This document shows, in pieces, positions 11,151 to 21,745 of a stretch of DNA of 64,000 nt (position 1 is its first letter; the number at the start of each line of letters is the position of its first letter). The notes beneath the pieces are model-generated. The model was not told the DNA's origin, made no database searches, and saw only the letters and a list, made by a program, of their open reading frames with translations. Origin of the DNA: Cymodocea nodosa (taxonomy: Eukaryota > Streptophyta > Magnoliopsida > Alismatales > Cymodoceaceae); contig CM072344.1 of the NCBI GenBank assembly GCA_036874045.1, positions 7,164,501 to 7,228,500 on the forward strand, in the 5' to 3' direction. A program made the position numbers and the translations under genes.

Positions 11151-12299
11151 GGAGATGCATTCTAGATATGGAAATTCAAAGTGTGCTATCTTTTTGTCAT
11201 GACCAACCTGCTGGTGGTCATCTTAACCCTATTAAGACTACAACTAAAGTTCTTCAATGTGATTTTTTCTAGCCCACATTGCATAAGGATGCATACTTCT
11301 ATGTTAAGAAATTGTATGGATTGTTAAAAAGTGGGAAGATTGACTAGAAGAAATATGATACCGCTTACACCAATTATTGAAGTTGAAGTATTTGATGTGT
11401 GGGGTATTGATTTCATGGGACCCTTCCCTAATTCTGGAGGTTATTTGTATATTTTGTTAGCTATTGATTATGTGTCCAAATGGGTTGAAGCTATTCGCAC
11501 ACGGACTTGTGATTTTAAGGTAGTAATCAATTGTATTAAGAGCAACATTTTTGCTAGATTTGGCTTTCCTAGAGCAATCATTAGTGATAGGGGAACACAC
11601 TTTAATAATAAAAGTTTTGAAGTATTAATGAAAAAATTTGGAGTAAATCATAAAATGACCACCCCCTATCACCCACAAACCAATGGACAAGTAGAGAATG
11701 CCAATAAGCAAATTAAGCAAATTTTGGAGAAGATAGTAGGAAAGACAAGAAAAGATTGGGCAGAAAAGTTAGATGAGGCATTATGGGATTATCAGACTGC
11801 TTTTAAGTTTGTTTTAAATATGTCTCCATATAGAGTAGTGTTTGGAAAGGCATGTCATTTACTAGTAGAGCTTGAGCATAAGGCAAGATGGGCTATTCAG
11901 AGACTCAACTTAGATTTAAAGGCTGCTGGTAAGAAAAGAAATTTTCAATTGATTGAATTAGAAGAAATACGAAGAGAGGCATATGAGAATTCAAGGATAG
12001 CTAAGGAAAAAAATAAAGTATTCCATGATAGCAAGCTCTTCCGTAAGAATTTTGAAGTAGGACAATAGGTATTGCTATATAATTCTAGATTACATTTATT
12101 CCCTAGTAAGCTTAGATCATGGTGGACAGGACCTTTTATGGTAAAAAGTACATTTTCTCATGGAGCAGTTGAGATAGAGAACATTAAAAATGGGGTAATT
12201 CTTAAGGTAAATGGACACTGGTTAAAACCATTTTTGCAGCAAGAAGCATTTGGGAAAGGACAGAATATTAATTTAGTAGATGCTATCTATGCTGAATAG
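11150..12299 (+). pseudogene. pol: Integrase of Athila-like element B
   Basis: The N-terminal zinc region is degraded and spread over two frames (FCHDQPAGGHL is visible; the paired Cys are lost). From 11,331 the catalytic core is open: WGIDFMGPF holds the first Asp, IISDRGTHF the second, and [13 protein letters not shown] the Glu. The C-terminal part continues past a TAG at 12,066-12,068 (CAG expected) with SRLHLFPSKLRSWWTGPF and ends at 12,299. The homologue at 43,480-44,558 in element C has the same layout. After integrase there are about 180 T-rich bases and then a gag. Confidence 0.87.
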
Positions 12300-12480
12300 G
12301 ATAATAGTTTTTCTTTTTCTTTTCTTTTCTTGTATAGTTATTCTATTCCTTTTATTTATTTTCTATTATGCATTTTGATTCATCCTACTCACTCATCTAA
12401 CATGAAGGTTGGACTTGGAGACTACTTCATTGTAAGTGTTATTTTCCTCTACACTTGCTATTTCAATATCTTTCTATTGC

Positions 12481-13875
12481 ATGCAACCTTCTAGTTGGGT
12501 GAGAGATCGCACTTCTAGGCTTGTGAGAAGTACATCCATAGAAGAGGGTAGAACATTAGGAGAACCATTAGGAATGGCAGAGCAGTAGGGTAACTAGCAT
12601 TTACCTTCTCTTGAGGGCATCTGCTATCCTCAAATACATGACCATCCCTCTTGTCTTGTTTTGCCACAGGTAGATGGACATCAATTTCAATTGCATATGA
12701 ATTATGTTAATCAGTTGCCTAGATTTCATGGATTAGATAAGGAAGATGCATATGCATTTCTGAATGACTTTAATGATGTTTGCAACATGATTAATCTACC
12801 TGAAGTGCCTGTTGATGCAATAAAGTTAAGATTTATTCCTTTTTCCCTTCGAGATGATGCAAAGCTATGGTTGAATACCCTTCCTGTTAATTCAATTTGT
12901 ACTTGGACTAATTTTTGTGTTATCTTTATTAAGAAATTTCATCCTTTGCATAAGACCATTCAAGCTAAGAATGCTATTCTAAACATCTGCCAGCAAACCA
13001 ATGAACCTTTTTGGAAATATTTTGAACGTTTCAATAGACTAGTGGTAAGATGTCCTAATCATGGTCTACCTAAATCAAGACAATGTCAAGTAATCTATGA
13101 AGGATTGGATTATCAGACCAAGTTGATGTTAGAATCTGTATGTCCTAGATGCTTCATGAGATTAGATGAAGTTAATGCATGGGATAGACTTGTGGACCTT
13201 GCTGAGAGGACAATGGAAATGGAAAGTTCGTCAGATAGAACATTTGACAGAACTTTAGTAAGGGACATGCACACAATAGACCTCATGGTAGGCATGGAAG
13301 CTAGGATGTCGTCCATGGTAAAGAAAGTAGAGGATTTAATTATAAGTCAACAGAAAGGAAGAGATAAAGTGATTGAAATCAAGTGTATAGCATGTGGAAT
13401 TCCTAGGCACATCATGGAAGAATGCCCTACATTGCAAGAACAACATTCTGAGCAAGTGAATGCCATTGGTATGGGACAAAGGTCTTTCCAACCATCATCA
13501 CATTATACCCTGGGATGGAGAAACCATCCCAATTTTTCGTGGCGACAACTGGAAGCACTTGGAAACCGTACTGAGCATCATGGACCCACTTAGCCAATTT
13601 TAAGTGATAGAATGCCCACTTTGGAGAAAAGATTTACTAAAATGGAGAAAGGGATTCAATCTCTAATTCAAGTTAGCAGATAAGTAAATCCCATTTTAGC
13701 TAGCTATGACCAAATCATTAAGGGATTAGAAGCAAAGTTTGATAGGTTGTCTACTTCATCTGGAGGTAGAGCCTAGGGAGAATTACCAAGTAACACTGTA
13801 CCAAATCCCCACATGGCAGGTGTGCACTTAGCACAAGGAGAGACTTCAAGAACCAATCCTTCACCATCTGCATGA
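12481..13875 (+). pseudogene. gag: Gag of Athila-like element B, located downstream of pol
   Basis: One frame from ATG 12,481 to TGA 13,873-13,875, broken by TAG at 12,586, 12,595, 13,591 and 13,774 and TAA at 13,681, without frameshift. The Gag core (LPRFHGLDKEDAYAFL, FIPFSLRDDAKLWLN, WKYFERFNRL) is followed by a CCHC zinc knuckle, CIACGIPRHIMEEC (C-x2-C-x4-H-x4-C), then LGWRNHPNFSW. The start shares an RLVR motif with the N-terminus of the gag at 2,470. It lies 181 bp after integrase and is followed by 3'-type noncoding DNA, so the gene order reads pol then gag. The 12,300-12,480 gap is T-rich with no feature. Confidence 0.87.
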
Positions 13876-15188
13876 GTAGTTATATAAAAATAAAAAAATA
13901 AAAAAAATCTTTTTGTTAGTATTTTATTCTTAATCGCATGCTGTGGTTCTTTTTATGTAAAATTCTTTTTTCTATTTTGATATGTTTGTTAGTTTTGTAG
14001 TTTATTACTTTTCTTCATCAAGCAAGGTACGCACTCTTAACCTTATTTCTTTATGAAGCATTTGAATGATACCTATATTGAGCATTATTTCTTTAGCATA
14101 CTACTCAATCTCCATTGTATGTTTTAGGAATAATACAATTTAAATTTACACAAGTGTATATGGATTGCATGCTAGGTATGGGGGTGTAATCTTTCCTTAC
14201 TTGTCATAGTTTGTTTCTTTTGTTTTTGTCGTCTTCATGCTTTTTATCTTATTACCTAAATGATTTCTTTTACATTAGGGATAATGCAAAATTTAGGTAT
14301 AAGAGGGAGGCATTTGACGACAGTTTTTTTCGATTTTGTGCTTTTTCTTGTTTATTTTATTTTATATATGCTCTTAGGCCCTAATGGATAGAGTTCTTTT
14401 AGGTATAATTGAGACCTAAAAGTGAATTCTTTAGAAAAGAAACCTTGAACCTTAAGGGGAGGAGAAGAATAAAATTCAAAACCATCCATATTTTTGAGCT
14501 TATATGTAGTATTGCACTTACATGAGGCCTTGACTAGGAATGAACCACTCCTCTTAAAGGGAAATTTTAGGTAAAAACGTAGGATTATACCTTGGAGTTG
14601 TCCTATGAGAAGGGTAGAATAAAAGGGCTAAGGTAAAATTGCCCGTTCCCACACATTGATGTGGGAGACACTCTTAAGGGTAGAGGGCTAGGGAAAAAAA
14701 AGAAGAAGAAAAAGAAAGATTGATTTCCTATTTTTACAAAAGCTACCGAGTAACAGGTCAACTTTCCCCTAAGTAAGGGATTGTAGTCGTGTAAAAAGAT
14801 GCTGGAGTAGGAGGTAATCTAAAAAAAAGATAAAAAAACAAGAAAAAAGAAAAAAAAGAGTCAAAATAAAAGGATAATGGACTCAAGGATAGACCTTTGG
14901 GAGTACCTAGATAACTTGGAGGGAGTTGAGTAGGTTATTTCTTAGTCTTGGTCATTTTCACATACACTTATTTATATAATACTCTACTTTCTTAGGATGG
15001 AAATTGAATGATTATTTGAATCCAATCTAGAAAGGTGAGAGGTGATTGAATAAAGGTGAAGCTAATAGGTCAAGACTACTTAAAAGCAACTTTATCCATG
15101 TTTAGGAAACCAAGAGCATATTTTTGTTGTTTTTGTCTTTTAATTGTGTTGTTTGATGTTTTGTTTTGGATTTTGTAGGTATATCTAC
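13876..15188 (+). other. 3' noncoding region of element B
   Basis: No gene. At 14,266-14,310 is TTTTACATTAGGGATAATGC followed by TTTAGGTATAAGAGGGAGG, a degenerate copy of the Athila-type 3' motif; a second GGTATGGGGG lies at 14,175-14,184. The segment around 14,745-14,815 (CCTAAGTAAGGGATTGTAG, GTGTAAAAAGATG, GGAGGTAAT) is homologous to 25,385-25,450 inside the Sirevirus spacer. The region is cut at 15,189 by an inverted Sirevirus LTR. Confidence 0.65.
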
Positions 15189-16079
15189 TGTAGGATCGTC
15201 TGTATCACAAGAGGGGGGTGAATTGTGTCTTTAGTAATTAAAATATTAGTAGATAAAACAAGAGCACAAAACACTCGTAAATGAAATTCTATTCTTTATA
15301 ATCTTTAATGACAGAATTTACAATATCTTTTTAGCTCAATTCCCTTCTTGAAGGTTTTGATACAGTAATGTTCGATATACAATTCAAATAGAAAAATAAA
15401 ATTCTTATTCAAAACTAATTTCAAATTGTATAAAACCTGATCTTTATGCATACAGCTTCTTTCTTTCTCTTTGCTCAGCTTCTATATCTCTTCTTCTCCA
15501 ATTGTCGAATTTCCAGACTTCTTACGTTCGGTGCTCCTTTTCTGAAATTGCTTGAAATTTTGAACCTCTTCTAATGTTGGAGAATTTTTCAGAATATGAA
15601 TATTCAAACTTAACTTTTCAGTTAGAGATCTAGATTGAATATTCAGACTTGATTTTTGAGATTAGGATCCTCTGTTGTAATGTAGCTCGTACTCTCTATT
15701 ATTAATCAAACTATGTCTTCACATTCAACATGTTCATCTACTTAATCCATAATCCACGTACTAATTTTTTCTTTAATCCAAATTACTATCTTTTTGAGTT
15801 TCCACTTTCTCCACTATCATTTTGAATTTCCATGATCTTCATTCGTAGATTCACCAAGACTTTATCTTCCTGAAGTCTTGTAGAATATCTTCTAAGTTTT
15901 CGATTTAGTCGAACACTTATCCTTTAAGTCTTATAAAAACTCGAATACTTATCTGTAACTCTTCGAGTTTTTGCACCTACAAAACACGTGACTAAACATA
16001 GCAAACTTATTTGTTCGTTAGTCATTTTATAAAACTCAAAGACTTATCTATCCATGCGTATAAAAACTCGAACACTTAT
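15189..16079 (-). mobile_element. Truncated Sirevirus LTR in inverted orientation
   Basis: It begins TGTAGGATCG, the reverse complement of the LTR end CGATCCTACA, and follows the LTR backwards to about its TATA region, stopping exactly where the TGTTAGG of the full Sirevirus LTR begins at 16,080. It is an LTR fragment of the same family as 16,080-17,620, head-to-head with it. The missing rest of this LTR is not found at 30,857, so a simple insertion does not explain the arrangement. Confidence 0.8.
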
Positions 16080-17620
16080 TGTTAGGTATTTAATTTTGAT
16101 GATATATGCTTTATTAACGTATTTAAATAAGTCTACATAATATTCTCTAAGTATAATAGTTAACAAATTATCAGAAAGTTTTATTTTTATGTCAGATAAA
16201 TTAAAGATTTCCGAAGAGTTAGATTTGCAATAGTTAAACTTTTGGATAGTTAATGTTTCAGATAGTTCAACTTTTGGATAGTTAATGTTTCATTTTTGTC
16301 GATTACTTTATGTTAAAAACTTGTATAGTTAAGGTTATCTGCACGTGTATTTTTAATGTTTTAAGTTGTCACATGTTTTCCATGTGCGTTCGGTAATGAA
16401 AAATTGAATAGTTAGATAACTGTTCGAGCTTTTATACGCATGGATAGATAATTGTTTCAGTTTTATAAAAGGACTAACGTATTTAAATAAGTCTACATAA
16501 TATTCTCTAAGTATAATAGTTAACAAATTATCAGAAAGTTTCATTTTTATGTCGGATAAATTAAAAATTTTCGAAGAGTTAGATTTGCAATAGTTAAACT
16601 TTCGGATAGTTAATGTTTCAGATAGTTCAACTTTTAGATAGTTAATGTTTCATTTTTGTCGATTACTTTATGTTAAAAACTTGTATAGTTAAGGTTATCT
16701 GCACGTGTATTTTTAATGTTTTAAGTTGTCACATGTTTTCCATGTGCGTTCGGTAATGAAAAATTGAATAGTTAGATAACTGTTCGAGTTTTTATACGCA
16801 TGGATAGATAATTGTTTCAGTTTTATAAAAGGACTAACAAACAGATAAGTTTCTTTGTTTAGTCACGTGCTTTACAAGTGCAAAAACTCGAAGAGTTAAA
16901 GGATAAGTGTTTGAGTTTTTACAAGACTTAAAGGATAAATGTTCGATTAAATTGAAGACTTAGAAGATATTCTACAAGACTCCAAGAAGATAAAGTTTCG
17001 GTGAATCTACGAAGTAGAGATCGTGGAAATTCAAATAGAAAGTAATTTGGATTAAAGAAAAAATTAGTACGTGGATTATGGATTGTGGATGAACATGCTG
17101 AATGTGAAAGACAACAAAGTTCGACTATAAATAGAGAGTACGAGCTACATTACAACAGAGGATCCCAATCTCGAAAACCAAGTCTGAATATTCAATCCAG
17201 ATCCCTAACTGAAAAGTTAAGTTTGAATATTCATATTCTGAAAAGTTCTCCAACATCAGAAGAAGTTCGAAATTCCGTGCAATTTCAGAAAAGGAGCTGC
17301 AAACGTAAGAAGTCTAGAAATTCGACAACTAGAGAAGAAGAGATACAGAAGCTGAGCAGAGACAAAGAAAGATAAGGTTTTATACAATTCGAAATTAGTT
17401 TTCAATAAGAGCTTTATTGTTATATTCGAATTGTATATCGAACATTTCTGTATCTAAACTGTCAAAAAGGGAATTGAGCTGGAAAGATATTGTAAATTCT
17501 GTCTTGAAATAAAAGAATAAAATTTCATTTACGAGTGTTTTGTGCTCTTGTTTTATCCGCTAGTATTTAATTACTAAAGACACAAGTCACCCCCCCTCTT
17601 ATGATACAGATGATCCTACA
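16080..17620 (+). repeat. 5' LTR of the Sirevirus-like element
   Basis: It is 1,541 bp, from TGTTAGGTATTTAATTTTGA to GATCCTACA. TATAAAAGG is present at 16,824-16,832 and again at 16,464-16,472 because of an internal 360-bp duplication. Arrays of GATAGTTA and TTCGAGTTTTTA motifs precede the TATA boxes and a CACGTG-like site follows them. Short ORFs such as 17,085-17,375 recur at the same place in every copy and are LTR leader sequence, not genes. Confidence 0.9.
16118..16837 (+). repeat. 360-bp tandem duplication inside the 5' LTR
   Basis: Two copies, 16,118-16,477 and 16,478-16,837, in exact 360-bp register, each ending with TATAAAAGGACTAAC. Neither the 3' LTR (1,189 bp) nor the solo LTR (1,206 bp) has it, and it accounts for the whole length difference of about 350 bp. 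Confidence 0.92.
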
Positions 17621-17622
17621 AT

Positions 17623-17634
17623 TGGTATCAGAGC
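17623..17634 (+). other. Primer binding site, initiator-Met tRNA type
   Basis: TGGTATCAGAGC starts two bases after the LTR end, the standard plant copia primer site complementary to the 3' end of initiator-methionine tRNA. Confidence 0.9.
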
Positions 17635-17786
17635 TTTTGTTTTTCACTTATCTTTTTTTCAGATTTACTAGGCTATGCTACAACTAGTATCAGTGCACTT
17701 AAACTGTTTAAAGCATCCGAAAAGTCTTCATTTCTCTATTTAGGAATTGGTTTTTCCTGTCATTTATTTCGGATCATCTATTTAAA

Positions 17787-18478
17787 ATGGATAATTCTGA
17801 AATCTTAGTTATGACTGAAGGATAGACCACTAATCGTCCTCCTATGTTCGAAGGTAGCAATTATGGCTACTGGAAATATAGGATGAAAGTATTCTTTCAG
17901 TCAATTGATTTCAAATTATGGCATATAATTGGCAATCCTATAGTGTTAGTTACGACTCCCTATGATATTTGGCATTTTGATGAAAAGGAGTGAATGACAT
18001 TGAATGCTAAAGGTTTAAACATCTTGTTTTGTACTTTATCTCATGATTAATTTAATAAAGTTTCTGCATATCAAATTGCATATGAGATATGGCATGCATT
18101 AGAAGTTGCCAACGAAGGTACTAATCAGGTCAAGGAATCTAAGATCAATATGTTAGTACATAAATATGAGCTTTTTAAAATGCACGAAAATGGATGTATC
18201 TTTGACATGTTTTCTCGTTTTCTTGAGATTGTAAATTCATTAAAATCTTTAGGCAAGAAATTCAAGGAAAAAGACTTGATAAGAAAGATCATTAGATCTT
18301 TAACTAAAATTTGGGCTCAAAAGACAACATCTATTGAAGAGTTCAAAGACTTAAATACATATACTCTTGATGATCTCATAGGAAATCTGACAGCTTATGA
18401 AGTACAACATTTAGATCCAAAAGGGAAAAATCCTAGAAGGGATCTGGCTTTTGAGGCTAATAAAGTCTTAGAAGTCAC
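17787..18478 (+). pseudogene. gag: Gag N-terminal part of the Sirevirus-like element
   Basis: Starts at ATG 17,787 and stays in one frame, with stops TAG 17,823, TGA 17,991 and TAA 18,048. The copia Gag core shows RPPMFEG and YWKYRMKVFFQSID near the N-terminus, then EIWHALEVANEGT, HKYELFKMHENG and FSRFLEIVNSLK. The minus-strand gag at 36,725-38,973 is homologous throughout. The frame is interrupted at the GTCAC target site by solo LTR L3b and resumes in the same frame at 20,661. Confidence 0.86.
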
Positions 18479-20660
18479 TGTAACGCTTTTATGTGTTGTT
18501 AAATGAACGCAAAAGTGCAAATTTTACATTTATAACCGCAAGCGCACGGTGCCCATTGTAATAAGCATGTGCAAGTACGAGTCGAATCCACAAGGAGTTT
18601 GTCTTAAATAATTATATTAAAATGATTGTTTGATAAAACATCCACTCTATTAAATCCACAATTAAAACTCTAATTATGTGTATTAAGTTACAATTTACAA
18701 AAATACAATAAAGATTTCAAAAGTAGCACAAAACTTGTTAATTCCTAGAGCTAATAGCTAGAAAACTCAAGAAAATCTTAAGTTCACATTTCTGGAATCA
18801 GAAATTAGTCCAAATTCTAACTCTTCTTCCTTCCAACCTGGACATTGAAAAATCCATAGAAAATATTGGTTGGAAAGGTCATCGAGTTATCTTTAAAATG
18901 GCAGTGATTTCCAGGACTAATTCACTCTAGGTTGCTACCAAAGTCGGATATAAAAATAGTACTCCAAACGATTCTGAAAACTTTCCAAAAACGCATCGTT
19001 TGTTTAAAAATCATAACTCAATCAAATCTTCATGAAACACCACGAAATCACCGCGCCTTGAAAGATAACTTGTTTCTCTAATCAGAAAAATTTACAGAAA
19101 AACATTTCGGAATGCATAAAAGCAAGGCAACACGAAGGTGTCGAGCATAATTTCTGTCACTCGACTAGTAAAATAGAGCAGATGCTACCTTCGAAAAACT
19201 AATCGAAAAACCAAAGAAATGCATTCTAAAAAATTCCAAAAACTCTACATACGTATTGTACACTTGAAGTACTTACAAAAAAAGCTATAACACAACATTT
19301 AACTCAGAGAAATCAAGTCGTACAACATACAACAAAATGGAACATGCACAGGAATTTACAGTAAATAAGATATACACGCATTCACAAGGGTTAAGAGTTA
19401 GTTTTATGCACAACATTCACACATTCACATGAAGTAACCATTTTCTACGAAATATATTGTAAAACAACTAATATTCTTAAACAAAATCATCATTTAAATA
19501 ACATACTACATGTGCACATAACAAATGAATTAAAAACCTAAATACTCATACACATATGATATGAAAATTCGATATTCAAGTATGAGGATCTCTCTTCTCC
19601 AATATACCTTTGAGTTCTTCACCTTTCTTCAAGCACGAGCTCCCTTTCAACCTTGAATCATGTCACACCAACACACCATAGGGCTGTCACCACTTGTAGC
19701 ACATCCAAAAGAGGTCTCTAGGGTTGCTTTGAAGTGGTGGTTGCACATCTTCAACCACTTCCAAGATGTATGAAGTTGTTAGCTTTCCTCTCAATGTTGA
19801 TGCTTCCTATTACCTCATCTTGAAGATCACGTCCCAAGCTCTTCCAATACTACACACGTGCCTCCAATACCACCGATTTCACCCGTGAAGGTCCTTCCGT
19901 ATGTCGACTTGGAGTGGAGAGAAAGAGGTCTTCTAGTATGAGGGGGAAGACGTCTAGCTCACTAACTTTGGAGGAGAGCTCGTCCACAACTTTGGCTGGA
20001 AGAAGGGAGGACAAAATTTTTCTTTGGAGTTCTTTTCTTGGTCCTTTGCGTGGAGGAGAAAGAGGAGATGAGATGTTTCCTTGGTCGGCCATGCACTTTT
20101 CTCTTCCCTTGTCATTCATCTATGGAAAGAATTCAAACACCTTCCAATTTGTGGCCTTCTAAATTAAGCAAGTCTTGATGGTTGATTGATTGATATCTTC
20201 AAGAATTGGAAGTGTGTGATGGACGACCATGGGTTGTTGATTTCCCATGATTTAATCCAAGGGTCCACGTTCTCACCTACAACAACTCAAAAGATAACGT
20301 TAAATGCATATGCACATTACACATAAATTGGTATTCAATTATAAAGCAAAAAATGAAATGTGCATAATATATTGCTTGCTCAATTGAGGATTATTTGATT
20401 TCATATCTTAATGATAATTCTTTTAAGATATGCATGAAATCAATATATAAATTACTTATATCTACACGTGGGCTAATTGACTAGGTGTAAATTTAATAAA
20501 GGATAAATTTGTGCATTATTGACTATTTAACCAATAAAACATGCATAGTTCTAAAATATGATTTTCATGTAATCTTTCATAAGAACATATATAATGATGA
20601 CTTATAATCCTTAATATGCATGAATTAACATATATAAAATGCACAAATTGATACTTTACA
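18479..20660 (-). mobile_element. Solo LTR L3b, minus orientation, inserted in Sirevirus gag
   Basis: A 2,182-bp insertion from TGTAACGC to ACTTTACA, flanked by GTCAC (18,474-18,478) and GTTAC (20,661-20,665), a target duplication with one transition. Reverse-complemented, its end matches L3a (GCAAGCGCACGGTGCC, CCACAAGGAGTTTGTC) and its start also matches (TTTGTGCATTTTAT). Short ORFs inside, for example around 19,850-20,160, look like LTR promoter and leader sequence. Confidence 0.87.
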
Positions 20661-21743
20661 GTTACTAGTGATTCTAACGATGATTTACTGTTGTTGACCA
20701 GAAAATTTAGAAATTTGTTGAAGAAACGTAGGAACTTCAGGTCAACAAAGACATCTGGAGATATGGAGAAGAAGTCATTCATGAAAGACAAAAGTATATG
20801 CTACAAGTGCAATAGGTTGGGTCACTTTCAAACTGATTGTCCTCTCAACAAAGATAAGAAGAATTTGAGGAGGAATTTCAGGAATAAGAAATTCAGAAAA
20901 AGAAAGTACACTAGGAAAATGCTAGATGAACCTGAAAAAAAGATTGATTTTCTGAACTCTACATTGAATAAATTTAAAGAAGAAAATCAAAGGTATGCAT
21001 AGGAAATTTTAAAGTTCACTACTACAGAAAGAAAATTGCATGCTGATTGTGAAAATTTAATTGCTGATAAGAAGAAAATGATCTGTGAAATTGAAAAACT
21101 GGAACTGACTATTACTGATTTAAATTCAAAAATTGATGTGTTAAAGATTAAAGTCTGCAATGAAAATGCTATATTAAGTAAATGGAATAATAGTCAAACT
21201 ATAACAAATGAACTTAGTAATAAAATATCAAATATAGAAAAACATGGTATTGGTTTACACGATGCATCTTCTGAAAAATATATATTGCATGATGGTACTG
21301 CTAAAAATAATGTCTTTATTTCCAGTACTAAGAATAGTAAGAGAAAAACTATTCCGTGTGTAATTAAAAGGGGAGAAAAATATGTGCAAGTTGATAAAAT
21401 GTAGCATATAAATGATAGCACACAATGCAAGAATTTCAAAAGAAATTTTCAGAAAAATCAAGCTAACACATTTGAGAAATTTAATATTCTTGATCAATTT
21501 TCTTCATATTTAAAGAATATCAGATATTGGAAATCAAGTAATGTTAGAAATGAAAATTTCAACTCTAGTTTACATAGAGATAAATGTTCTGATAATTATA
21601 ACACTAAGAGAAAGAAATGCAAAAATAATTATCAAAAAATAGATAAGTTGAAGTCTAAAAATATGGATTATTTTGATATGACTCTCTCTAAAATTTTTGG
21701 ATCCACTCAAAAATGGGTTCCAAGAGATAAAATCTATTTTTGA
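20661..21743 (+). pseudogene. gag: Gag C-terminal part of the Sirevirus-like element
   Basis: Same frame as the N-terminal part. A basic stretch is followed by a CCHC zinc knuckle, CYKCNRLGHFQTDC, which binds RNA in Gag. After it comes a long Lys/Asn/Glu-rich, coiled-coil-like tail, an extended Gag C-terminus as in Sireviruses. In-frame TAGs lie near 21,000 and 21,402. The end (QKWVPRDK) matches QHWVPRKS of the minus-strand copy. Frame closes at TGA 21,741-21,743, just before the protease. Confidence 0.85.
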
Positions 21744-21745
21744 TT

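Noticed and set aside
17085..17375. An ORF (96 codons) repeated at 5,204, 17,085 and 30,322.
   Set aside because: It recurs because it is part of every Sirevirus LTR; frame and stops differ between copies, so there is no sign of protein selection.
17621..17640. Possible tRNA gene because of TGGTATCAGAGC.
   Set aside because: Only the primer-site complement of a tRNA 3' end is present; no cloverleaf around it.
19850..20162. Opposed ORFs in L3b.
   Set aside because: Same place in the LTR as the ORFs of L3a but different protein sequences; not conserved as coding.
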